A stretch of DNA of 64,000 nucleotides, from positions 96,727,583 to 96,791,582 of the forward strand of contig NC_133390.1 of the NCBI RefSeq assembly GCF_047511655.1, read 5' to 3'. Below, piece by piece: positions 24,181 through 34,540 of the stretch. Numbering within the stretch: the first letter of the stretch is position 1; the number at the start of each line of letters is the position of its first letter. The notes under the pieces are model-generated. The model saw nothing but the letters and a program-made list of their open reading frames with translations. It was not told the origin of the DNA and ran no database searches. Origin of the DNA: Castor canadensis (Eukaryota; Chordata; Mammalia; Rodentia; Castoridae). The translations under genes were made by a program, and so were the position numbers.

Positions 24181-25595
24181 TAATTCAGCACTATTTTATT
24201 TTGATTTTTAACATGAAAAAAATCTACAGCTTTCCTAAGTTCAGTTTATATTGTTTAAAGTATAAAAAATTAAACAAAAACAAAAAGCCAAATCTGTACG
24301 AACTTCCAATGCAGAAAACTTTAGAGGTTGTGCATTTTGCACACAGTACATCCTACTTTAAGCAAGCCCCCTTTGCAATAAGAGATTAAGTATTAAGAAC
24401 TTTCTGTCCTAGTTGGGACACTTCTGGTTCATGTTCAAAACCTACACATGCAGCTAGCTTAAACATAATGGGAAATTGATCATAAGGAAACCAAGGAAAT
24501 GTTCTCAGCTAACATCAGGACAATATGAACTGGGCATTGACCAAGCCATCTCTGAGTAACTTTTTGGCCTCTCTTCTCTTGCCAGCATTATTGTTTCCTC
24601 TCATTGAGCACTGGCATCTTCCACATTGAGAAAATGAGCTGCCTGATATTTTAGTCACCAAGTATCAGCCACTGGAACAAGACTAATTTTAATTTTAATC
24701 CTCAATCCAGCGAGAGGCTCCAGTGTGGAGTAGTGACCAATACCTTGGAAAATGTACTTAACTCTGGGCAAGGGGTCTTAGAAGAACACAGCAATTTCTG
24801 GAGAATCAAAGGGATGGAGTAGGAGGTGGGAAAGGGTGCCCATATCTCACTACTGAGAGCAGGTAGTGTCAGACAGAACAAGAGGCCCATTAGACTCTAG
24901 TTTTCTCTTCTAGGCCTTGTTTAAAACTGATGTCTGGAGACTGGGGGCTCAGCACAAATATAGAGTTTGCATAGCATGCAGGAGGCACTGTATTTGACCC
25001 CATTACTGCAAACCTCCCCACCCCATAAAATCTGTTTTACTTTATCTCAGGCACTGCAAAATAGCATTTATAGATTTGGGCAAAAGAATCTTAGCTTTTG
25101 AAAAGCCACTTCTCACTTAAGTAAAATGTACCGAACATGAAAATATATGCATTGTTACATGGAAAATCTAAGCAGGTTATTGAGGATGATAAAAGTCAGA
25201 TGCACAAACTTTCTAGACCAGTTCAATTCCCAGTTATTATATGAATCCTGATTTTTATTATCATTCCCTCTCTGCTTTTCCCTTACAACACAACAGTTTT
25301 CATCTGGGTGGGGAAGAAAAGAATGTGTTTGGGTAATCATACAAGTCAGCATACATGGAACACATATCAAGATGAAGAGTAGATCTGGAGGGTCAAGCGG
25401 AAGTTCTCCACTTCTGTTGAAGACCCTAAGATGAATGTAAAACAAACTATCAATAATATAAAAGACAGCTCAAATAGCACAATTGGCTTCAGCAAATGGT
25501 TTATTAATGGCATTAATGGAAGAAAAGTAAAGCTGCAGAATGGAGTAGAATACAATGGAGATCATGCTAAGATGTCTCAAATTAGGAAAGTTTAA
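24181..25595. other. No recognised gene; degenerate ID-like fragment
   Basis: A worn ID-like SINE on the + strand lies at about 24931-25025 (GGGGGCTCAGCACAAATATA, then ATTTGACCCCATTACTGCA). The remainder has short open frames without motifs. Confidence 0.45.
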
Positions 25596-26637
25596 GGAAA
25601 GATGGGGCAAAATGGTGGATTAGAAAAGTCCACTGTTTTGACACCATGAATGAGAAGAATGAGGAATTGCACAAGAGGTAGCAGGATGGCAGGAAATCAT
25701 GGAGAGACCAGTGCAACAGAGAAAAGCAGTAAACAATTCCAAGCCCATCCTTGGCTTCCCAGGATGGGAAGAAGAAGCTGAAGACATAAGCACAATGCAA
25801 GACAGATAGCCCTGGTGACAGACTGGCAATTCTAGCTGTAAGATAAAGCCAATCCTCCAGCAAGCCTGAAATTCAGCACAGAATTTGTGAGACAGTGACT
25901 GCTCCAGTGTGGAAGGCTAGGGTTGGTAAAGAAATACATTCTACACTTCCCTTAACCTGGAGGGTGAGAGCAAGGTATCATGATACAGGGACTACTGACT
26001 CAGACTGAAGTACTCTAGGGGGGCCTGAAAACAAGGAATAGTCATGGCTTAGGGAGTCTTAGCACATCTTGCCTCAGAGTTTGGGTGGGAGATGGCTACA
26101 AGAGGTAGACAAGGAGAGGGAGGGGTTCTGACACAGTCCTGCAAATAATTCAAGCAACAGGGAACAAAGTTGGTCAGAGGCCCACCCCCCTCACCTTGGA
26201 ACAAGTCCCATGGCATGATGCTCAAGCAAAAACAAAGCACCAAGCCTATGGTTGACCCTCTGAATCAAAAAACTTCCACAGCCTCCTCCTTCTCTTGGGT
26301 CGGGGACTGCTAGTCAGGGTCGGTAAACATTGAGACCAGTGAGCAGAGAGACTAGGTCCCTCAGTTCTCCCACAGTTAGTAAAGAACTCAGTGCTCTGCT
26401 TGTATCCTCCTTCTCTGACATATTTGGGGGACCCTTTGAGACTTGGACACTGCTGCCCCTTGGAACACAAACTGGGGGACACGTGGAGTAAGTGGGAATC
26501 TGCCCAGCCCACAGCCTGAAATGTTTCCTGCAGTCAACAGTGGTTCCCAGTACCACTGGAAGCATCTATACTGAAAGCAACCCAGTACTAGCCAAATGAC
26601 CCTTCTACAAGTGACTCCAGGCAGAGTACTTTGATCT

Positions 26638-26716
26638 GAGAAGTACTGGGGATCAGGCTCAGTGCTTTGAGCATGTGGGTAAATGCTTGCCCACTGAGTC
26701 ATACCCCAGGCCAGTG
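26638..26716 (-). mobile_element. ID-like SINE fragment, antisense
   Basis: TACTGGGGATCAGGCTCAGT, GTGGGTAAATGCTTGCCCAC and TGAGTCATACCCCAGGCC are a diverged reverse complement of the tRNA-derived SINE. It sits in the presumed 5' UTR of the ancient L1. Confidence 0.6.
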
Positions 26717-27635
26717 GTGAGAAATAGCACTTCAACCTGGCTGCTACATTGCCTTACCCAAACATTGATACTATTTCAACTGAAAGTTTACAGGTATTAA
26801 AATCTCCAGTAAACATTTGGTCTCAGATGCAATAAATCCCAAAATAGAAACACATTTGAAAAAAAGGGCAACATTTCTACTCCCAAAGTCAACAGTTCCA
26901 CAATAGGGATTTGAATGGCAGAAAAGCAGATGAAATTTCAAACAATGAATTCAGAAAAACAATGATAAGAATGTTGTCTAAGTGCCTGAATGAACTAAAA
27001 GAAAGTACAAATAAACCACCAAAATTCTAGAAATAATCCTAAATTAAAAACTCAGATGAAAGCCTTGTTAACAGAATGGAACAAGATGAAAATAGAGTAT
27101 CAGGGATTGAAGATAAAGTAGAGGGATTAGACCTAGCAGATAAAGAAAAAATACTTGTAAAATATGAACAGAACATGCAACACCTCTGGCACACCATCAA
27201 AAAACCAAACCTATAAATCATGGATATAAAAGAATGAGAATAAGTATAAGCTAAGGGTATACAAAACATATTCAATAAAATAATTGCAGAAAAAGTCACC
27301 AATCTTGAGAACAAGAAGGCCTTCTAGGTACAGGAGACTTTCAGAACACCAAATAGGCAAGATCAGAAAAGAAACACCCCCTAAGACATATTATAGTTAA
27401 AATGCTAACTATACAGAACAATGAAAGAATATTGAAAACTGCAAGAAAGATGTGACAAGTCACATATAAAGCCAAACCTATCAGAATAACAGTAGTTTCT
27501 CAAGAGAAATTCTAAAAGTAAGGAAAGCATTGACTGATATATTCCAAGGCCTGAAAGAAAATAACTATCAACTACATTAATGAATCCAGCAAAGCTACCC
27601 TTTATAATTGAAGGAGAAATAAAAACTTTCTGTCA

Positions 27636-27853
27636 AACCAGACACTGGTAGTTCACACCTGTAATCCTACCTACTAAAGAGGCAGAGATCAGGAAGATTA
27701 CATTTCAAAACTAGCTGAGGCAAATAGTTATGAGACTCTATCTCAAAAATACTCAACACAAAAAAGGATAGCAGAGTGGCTTAAGTGGTAGAGTGCCTCC
27801 CTAGCAAGTGAGAGGCCCTGAGTTCAAACTCTGGTACCATAAAAAAAAGACTA
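27636..27853 (+). mobile_element. Dimeric SINE: B1-like arm plus ID-like arm
   Basis: The first arm has GTAGTTCACACCTGTAATCC, a GAGGCAGAGATCAGGAAG block and GACTCTATCTCAAAAATAC. After an A-rich linker, the second arm carries GCAGAGTGGCTTAAGTGGTA, the pol III promoter region, and GAGTTCAAACTCTGGTACCA with an A-tail. The same B1-ID fusion recurs at 33562 and 56872, so it is a true composite SINE family of this genome. Confidence 0.88.
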
Positions 27854-28486
27854 ACTTTATATAATAAACAAAAACTAAAGAAATTCATGATCACTAAGCT
27901 AGCACATGCAGAAGATATTTAAAGGAATACAACACAGAAAACGGAAGATAAATATAAGCAGAAAAATACAGGAAAGAGCAATACTACTACACCAGTAGAT
28001 TAGCAAATGAGAATTAGGAAACAAACAAAGGAACTACACACCTTTCAATAAAAACAATGAATATTAATAGCCTCGATTCTTCAATCAAAAGGCATAGAAT
28101 GGCAGACTGGATTTGTTGCCTTAAAGAAATGCATCTCACTGACAAAGGCAGTGAGTGAAAGGTGGAAAAAAGACTTTCCAAGTAAATTAACCCCCAAAGC
28201 AGGCAGGAATACCCATATCTGATAAAACAGACTTCAAACCAAAATTAGTCAGAAGAGACAAAGGTTGCATTACATTAATAAAGGCAACAATCCATGAAGA
28301 GGAGATAATTAGTATGCACATATACACACCAAATGTTGGTGCACTGAATATCATTAAGCACTACTGGACTTACAAGCACAGATAGACCCCAGGAAGATAA
28401 CAATAGGAGAGTTCAATACTGTACTCATCAAGAGACAGGTCATCTACACACATGAAAAAAAAACAACAGAGAAACTTCAGAATTAA

Positions 28487-28597
28487 AGGACACTATACAG
28501 CTGGAGATGTGACTCAAGTAGTAGAGTACTGACCTAGCTAGCACAAGGCCTTGGGTTCAAACCCCAGCACCACAAAAACAAACAAACAAAAACTTAT
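28487..28597 (+). mobile_element. ID-like SINE
   Basis: GCTGGAGATGTGACTCAAGT, AGTAGAGTACTGACCTAGCT and GGGTTCAAACCCCAGCACCA followed by an AAACAAAC tail. Imperfect direct repeats (GGACACTATACA before, GGACACTACACA after) flank it, so it inserted as a unit into the ancient L1. Confidence 0.9.
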
Positions 28598-29599
28598 GAG
28601 GGACACTACACAACAAATAGGCTTAACAAACAGCTGTACAATACAGGCTCCTCTCAGCAACCCATCAAAGTTTTTCTAAAATACAACATATTTTAGTACA
28701 TAAAGCTAGTTTAAGAAATGTAAGAAAATTGAAATAACCCCTTGTATTCTATAGACCACAACTGAATAAAACTAGGAATCAACATTAACAAAAAAGAAAC
28801 TACAGAATATATTCAAACACATGGATACTAAACTACACATTGCAAAAGGACTAGTGAGTCATCAAAGAAACAAAGGGGAATCAAAAAATTCTAGAATCTA
28901 ATGAAAATTAAAACACAACATACCCAAACTTCTGGAACACAGCAAAGGCAGTGCTAAGAGGAAAGTTGACAGTTATGAGAGCCTACATCAAGAGAAAAAC
29001 CAAAACAAAACAAGAATCCTCAAATAAATTGGCTAATTATACACCTAAAACCCATAGAAAAACAACATAGGCCAAACACAAAACTAGTAGGTGGCAAAAA
29101 TAATAAAGTTTAAGGGAGAAATTAAATGGAGTCTAAAAAACATACAAAGAATCAATGAAAGAAAAAAGTTGGTTGTTTGAAATGATAAATGAGATTAATA
29201 AACCCTTAGCTAAATTAACTGAAATAAGAAGACCCACATTAATAAAATTAGAGATGAAAAAGAGGGTGTCACAATAAATTCAGAGGGTCATTAGCAAATG
29301 CTTTGAAAACCTATACTAAAATAGACTGGAAAATCTAGAAGAAATGAATAAATTTCTATATGCATTTGACCTGCCAAAATTGAACCAAGAGAATAAAACA
29401 CTTAAACAGATCCACAATGAGCATTTAGATTAAAGCAGTAATAGAGAGTCAACAAAGAAGATCCCAAGATTAAATGCATTCGCTGTTGAATTTTTATCAG
29501 AACTTTAAAGAAGAACTAACACCAATGCTCCACAAAATATTCCATAAAACAGAAAGGGAAGGAACAATATACCAAACAAAAGCTCTCACCAGAGTCAAT

Positions 29600-29722
29600 C
29601 CAGTGGAACCCTGATCTTGGATTTTGGGCCTCCAGAACCATGAGCCAAAATAAACCTCACTTCTTTATGAAGTGATCCCGCCTCAATAGAACATCACAGT
29701 AATTTAAGCTAACTACTAGAGT
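29600..29722 (+). mobile_element. MaLR LTR 3' fragment
   Basis: CCTGATCTTGGATTTTGGGC, TCCAGAACCATGAGCCAAAA, TAAACCTCACTTCTTTATGA and a final AGCTAACTACT match the last third of a MaLR LTR, including its polyadenylation region. Confidence 0.65.
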
Positions 29723-29855
29723 TACTTACTGTAACAACGAGTAAATGTTGGAGGTGCTTAGAGGAGAGGATCAATGACTGTTGAAGGGGTTTCATAGAGG
29801 TGACCACTGATAGGTCTCAATGATGGAACAGAAACTCCAAACAGACCTCTTCTGG

Positions 29856-29985
29856 GTAGCTTCTATTCCTGTTTAAATTTAATTAAATGTAACAAAAATC
29901 TCTTTTGTTGACCTAATTTTGTAGCTTCTATTTCTGTTTAAATTTAATTAAATGTAACTAAAATCTCTTTTGTTGACCTAATTTT
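29856..29985. repeat. 65-bp tandem duplication
   Basis: Two adjacent 65-base units, 29856-29920 and 29921-29985, each start GTAGCTTCTATT and end TTGACCTAATTTT. They differ at two positions (C/T in the first third, A/T in the AAC[A/T]AAAA segment). A recent local duplication. Confidence 0.93.
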
Positions 29986-30065
29986 TAGCATTATAGAATG
30001 GAAGCAAAAAGGGATAAATGAAATGAAAGTCAGGGTCTTGAAAACAACATAAATAAATGACATCT

Positions 30066-30164
30066 AAAATGTTTACAAAGGGGAGAAATGACCCAAACAT
30101 TGTATGCACATATGAATAAAAGAAATTTAAAAAAAAAAAGAAATAAATAAAATGTTTACAAAGG
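30066..30164 (+). mobile_element. Minute L1 insertion (67 bp) with perfect target-site duplication
   Basis: Perfect 16-base direct repeats AAAATGTTTACAAAGG (30066-30081 and 30149-30164) enclose 67 bases. These are only the last L1 bases (GGAGAAATGACCCAAACATT, GTATGCACATATGAATAAAA) and an A-rich tail. This is an extremely 5'-truncated L1 retrotransposition event. Confidence 0.95.
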
Positions 30165-31149
30165 CTGGTTATCATTTTGGGGCTGTGTACTAAAAGAAAA
30201 AAAAAACAGTTCATATCCTCACCATAATCTCATTGACTTCAAATGTGCTTTCTAAGTTGGCAAGCTTCTTCCTGGAAAAACAAACAAATAAATAAACAAA
30301 CAAACAAAAACACTCTTAGTTTTGGCTCTGTGGTTGAACACAGAGTTATTTTAAGAGTAACACATTATTTTTACATATTTAAAAGTAGGTCCAAATTATT
30401 GGTTAAAACTTTTTGGAAGTATGTGAGAATTTTTTTTTGTTCCCTCACACTACGTATGACATACTTTGCATATAGGAAGTGCTAAAAATGTTATTTGAGT
30501 TAACTGAATTGCAGGATTACAGAAAAGAGGTCATTAGGCAATACTTACCTTTTCTTAACCTACTTCTCTTAATTTCATAATCCAAAGTTTTATATAAAAT
30601 ACTTACTACATTAATTTAAAAAGAATTTGAGTTTGAATTGTGAGGAATATTGACCATTCCAGATGCTATGAAAGAACCAGTTTCTTTCTCTTTTTTGCAA
30701 TTCTCTGACTACTGTACTCCTAGAGGGAGCCTCTGAAACCAGTTTGAATGTTTACCTGAATGAGTCCCTTAAGGTGCTTTGTACCTTCTTGATGAAAGAT
30801 TCTTAGTTTGGGCACTATCTATGAGGGTGCCTGGGTAAGCTTGGGAATCTTCAGTTTTACATAAGACACTGGGGGTTCTCCCCACCCAGGTCCTAACAGA
30901 GGGGTGTGTGACATGAAGAGGGAGCATCACAAGCATGTGTGGGCAGGCTGTGACCTGCACTGCTCAGGATGTAAAGGTAAGAAAGTGGCCTTGGTTCCAC
31001 CTGTGAGGGCTGAGACTGTGAGCTGGTGGTGTTCCATCTCCCCTCCCCACCAGCCAGCCTCACAGTGGTCTGCTCCTGCACTCACCAGACCAGTGTTTAT
31101 GTTCAAGAGTTCTCTGTTGCCTTTTGTGGCCCAGCCAGAGCAGTGGCAA
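30165..31149. other. No recognised gene; simple AAAC repeat
   Basis: An AAAC/AAAT simple repeat occurs at about 30280-30310. Overlapping open frames on both strands at 30770-31280 cover a GC-richer stretch. The last 100 bases or so may be 5' UTR of the retrocopy that follows. No motif supports a separate gene. Confidence 0.4.
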
Positions 31150-33421
31150 TAGCCACAGTCGCCTTGGAGCCAAGGCTGCCACTCAGTGGTACCTGAGGCT
31201 GACCCTGAGCCGATTCTACAGGCTTGTGGCAGCAGCAGACCCTGAAGAGCTAATACCAGGCCCAAATTCCTATGCATTTACATGAGTGATGGGGACAAGC
31301 CTAGCTATGGTTGGACTTTCTGCTCTTCCCTTCTTTTTGTGGCTTTGTGCCACAAAAGAAAAAATTCGTGCCACAAAACTCTGTGAACTGCTAGAAGAAA
31401 AATATCAACCACTTGAAAAAGTGAGCCTCACTCAAAAGGAGCTTAAAGGCTTACAGTCATATATGAAGGAGGTCAGCTGTGAGCAGGGCTCAGCCAAAGT
31501 AGAAAGTTTGGAGGCAACCTGCGGAGAGCTGGAGAGATCCAAATCTCAACTCATGGATGAAATCCTCTTTCTAGAAAAGGAACTGCAAGAGCAGAAAGCT
31601 AAATGTTCTCAACAACACCAACTGAGGGCAGAGCTGTCAAAAACAGAGCAGTTTCTGCAGAAGGGAATCACTTCCCTCATGTCGTGATTGGCTGAAGCCA
31701 GAGAAACCCTCCTGACCCTTCAAAGCAGGACACAACAGATGAAGGGCTTCATCACAGAGGCTTTGAAGGAGAACTCCCAACTGTAGGAAAGCCAAAAACA
31801 GCTTCTACAAGAAGCCAGACCGAAGAAACAAATACGTGAGCTTCAAAAACAGAAAATAACTCTTAAACACCACATAGCATGTGCAAAAGAAGTGCTGTAT
31901 GACAAAGAAGGTCACATGTGGACCCTGACTTCACCCTTGGTGAAAATGACAGACTGGGTGGCTGTACTTAGAGAAGACCTGACCATGGAGGGTGACTTGG
32001 AATTAGGAGTGCATGCATCAGAAAATGCAGCTCCCCCAGAAAATCAGCCAATGGGAGCTTTGGTGAAACTGGGGTATGCTGTGAGGTTAAATGCTCGCTT
32101 ACAGTCCTTAGAAGGAGAGAGAAGCCATATTCACAGTCAGTTGTTTGAGATAAATATGTTACTCCAGACTGAGAAAGCCTCTTTGCAGTCAGAAAATACA
32201 CAGAATGAAAGTAGACTCAGAAGCTTCATCAGAAAGTTAAAATAATGATGGAACTTATCTTCAAAATGGTAGAAAACTAAACAGGAAATTAATAGTAGAA
32301 GAAAATTGCTGGCTAGAGACAGAGGAGGAACTTTGCAAACTGCTGGAGATCAGCCATGCAGCTAAAGAGCTGAAGAGCTACAAAAAGCAGGCCAGACATC
32401 TGGAAGAAAAACTGGAGACTGACATCCTTCATTTTCAAAAGCTGATCATTGAATATGACAGAAAGGAGCAGTTTTCTTTGATGGTAGCTGAGACTTCTGA
32501 AAGACACAACCAAAATTTGAAGGAGCAAAATGAGCAGAGGAGACAATAATTAATTGAACTTTAGGACAAATGGTCTCATGCCTCTGATGTTCCACACACA
32601 GCATGCAACAGGGAGAATTTCCCACACGATCTCTCAACCTTTGGGCCACCCTTCATCCACCTCCTCCAGAAAACATGCATGGAGCCTCTCGAGATTATTT
32701 TCTACCAAGAAATTTTCCAGGCACACCAGGTCCTCCATTTCTGGAGAGAAGCATATATTCACCAAGCGGTTTTCTGCATTTACTTGTCCCAAGAGTAGAT
32801 TTTTCCCACCTCCACATCTGAAAGAAATGAGTTCTCTTAAGCGTTCATTCCACCTTCAAATGAACCTGCTGCTGGACCTCAGAAGTCCAATACAAAACCT
32901 CACTCTGAAACTTCTTTTCAAAGCACGAGATCTCTTCTAGCCAGAGAGCTAGGCAAACAATTGGAGAGACACTTATTACTATAGAAGGAAGTTCATTTCC
33001 CTTGAGAAAATAGGGGCATGTGACTGGCTGGCTACTCAGACTGCTGATATGAGCCCCAAAACTTTAGGAAACTAAATGTCTACAAGATCCCAAGATTAAT
33101 TAAAACAGAGGTGACATTGGAATTTTAGGAAAACGTCCTTTGTTGACTCACCTCTCATTTCAATTTAAATAACTGTGGTTAATTGAGTGAATATTCTTTT
33201 CTTTATAGGACTATAATTCCCAGGATGGTCTTTCCTAAATAGATGATTTAAAGTGAATCTTACTTTGTTTTATTTAGATAATATGTGTTATTTCCATTTT
33301 ATGTTATTCTGTATAATATAGAATATTTTAATTCAATTGTCTAATACATTATTACATAAACAATAATGTATTTAGTATACTTAGACAAATATGAAAGTAA
33401 CTTTATGCTTTATGAAATAAA
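31150..33421 (+). pseudogene. MIA2 (cTAGE5-type) processed pseudogene
   Basis: An intronless copy of the cTAGE5 form of MIA2, a coiled-coil and proline-rich membrane protein of ER exit sites that helps export large cargo. From about 31190 the frame resembles the N-terminus with the membrane segment (ALPFFLWLC near 31320). The first coiled coil follows, including SLEATCGELERSKSQLMDEI. The second part at 31892-32245 has a KMTDWVAVLREDL-like block and SLEGERSHIHSQL. The proline-rich end is recognisable at about 32600-32820 from HGASRDYFLPRNFPGTP. Several stops and frameshifts break it (first near 31685). Most of the proline-rich middle is missing between about 32640 and 32680. A 3' UTR-like tail reaches an AATAAA at 33416-33421 followed by A/T-rich sequence. 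Independent expression is unlikely. Confidence 0.85.
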
Positions 33422-33561
33422 TTTAAATTATTTTTTAAAATCTCATTGTATTTCATTTATTTATATATGTGTATATAAATACATATGATATGGGCTTTAA
33501 AATATATATAGGCTTTAAAATTGTTTTCAGTTTTTTATTATTTTAAACAATGAATAGAACT

Positions 33562-33768
33562 GGCTGGGTGCTGGTGGTTCATGCCACCAGCTACTCAGGA
33601 GGTAGAGACCAGGAGGATTGTGGTTTGAAACCAGCCCAGGTGAATAGTTCATAAAACTCTATCTCAAAAAAAGCCCATAACAAAAAAGGGCTGGTAGACT
33701 GGCCCAAGGTGTAGGCCCTGAGTTCAAACTCCAGTACAGCAAAAAAAAAAAAAAAAAAAGAAAAAAAC
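33562..33768 (+). mobile_element. Dimeric SINE: B1-like arm plus ID-like arm
   Basis: GGCTGGGTGCTGGTGGTTCA, GCTACTCAGGAGGTAGAGAC and AACTCTATCTCAAAAAAAGC make the 7SL-like arm. GGGCTGGTAGACTGGCCCAA, then AGGCCCTGAGTTCAAACTCC with a long A-tail, makes the shortened ID-like arm. It lies just after the MIA2 retrocopy. Confidence 0.9.
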
Positions 33769-34084
33769 TAGCCATATATAAAAGTAACTGTAAGAATATA
33801 TAATATATGAAAATAACTTAAATTTTCCCAAAACTGGGTAACGAGATGTATAAACATAGCGAACATGAGTTCTCTATGAGAAACTACGTGGTTGTCCTGC
33901 CATGAACACCAGTTAATACTCTGGTCAAGTCTCTTTGTTGCTCCTACAGCTCAGCCTCCACAAAGTTCACCTCACTGCTGTTGAGAGTGGGGAGTGTCCA
34001 CAGTGTCACAGAAGAAATATCAATAGGACAACCTATTTTCAGCTAGCATTCCCAACAGGAAGAAAATCATTGAACCAAAAAAGA

Positions 34085-34540
34085 TCTATAACACTCCTCA
34101 AATATCACTGTGCATGTGAATCACCTGGGGTAATTTGTTAAAATGAAGATTCTAAGAGTGGAGAATTCTTTTTTTGATTAACTATTTTTTTTATTAATTA
34201 ACCTATTATTGTACTGAGGATACATTGTCACATTAACAAACTTACAATATATCTAAGATTCACTCCCTTCATCTTTCTTTACCCCTCCTCCTTTTCCCCT
34301 TTCTTAGAATAGTTTCAACAGGCCCCATTGCTCCACTTTCATACATGAATACATAGTACTTCTACCATATTTGCCCTCCTTCACCCTTTCCTTATGGCCC
34401 CCCACCTCCAGTGGTATCACAATTCTCCACTGGCGATGTGACGCTGCTAGTCTGTAGCCCCCACTTTCAGCAGCACAGATTTAGAATGCTGGCCCCACAG
34501 TTGCATAAGATGCTGATGGTGGCAGAGAAAAAGTTGTCAG
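34085..34540 (+). mobile_element. MER5A remnant split by an L1 3' fragment
   Basis: The left piece (GTGCATGTGAATCACCTGGG, then AATTTGTTAAAATGAAGATT) and right piece (CTGGCGATGTGACGCTGCTA, AGCCCCCACTTTCAGCAGCA) are the two halves of a MER5A-like hAT remnant. Between them, at about 34167-34430, lies an antisense L1 3' UTR fragment of the older type. Confidence 0.6.
34167..34430 (-). mobile_element. Older-type L1 3' UTR fragment, antisense
   Basis: A T-rich start, then TATTGTACTGAGGATACATT, ACTTACAATATATCTAAGAT, TTCTTTACCCCTCCTCCTTT and AGTTTCAACAGGCCCCATTG. The same type of 3' UTR begins the L1 at 40.5 kb and recurs at 45.6 kb. Confidence 0.75.

Larger units (their letters stand above)
25596..29590 (+). 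mobile_element. Ancient L1 (L1M/HAL1-like), 5' UTR to endonuclease/RT linker
   Basis: The 5' part contains CAAAATGGTGGATTAGAAAA near 25610, resembling the start of an old L1 5' UTR, and runs on to about 26900. Degenerate ORF1 follows at about 26930-27600. It encodes a coiled-coil-like region, then AENFPNLE-like and EASRTPNRQ-like C-terminal signatures (for example GCAGAAAAAGTCACCAATCT and AGAACACCAAATAGGCAAG). The endonuclease region lies at 28060-28480, and the linker at 28620-29590 ends in AATTGAACCAAGAGAATAAA. There are stops in all frames. Two SINEs interrupt it in sense, and one ID-like fragment is antisense at about 26640-26715. I infer one element from the collinear order, but pieces could come from more than one insertion. 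Confidence 0.65.
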
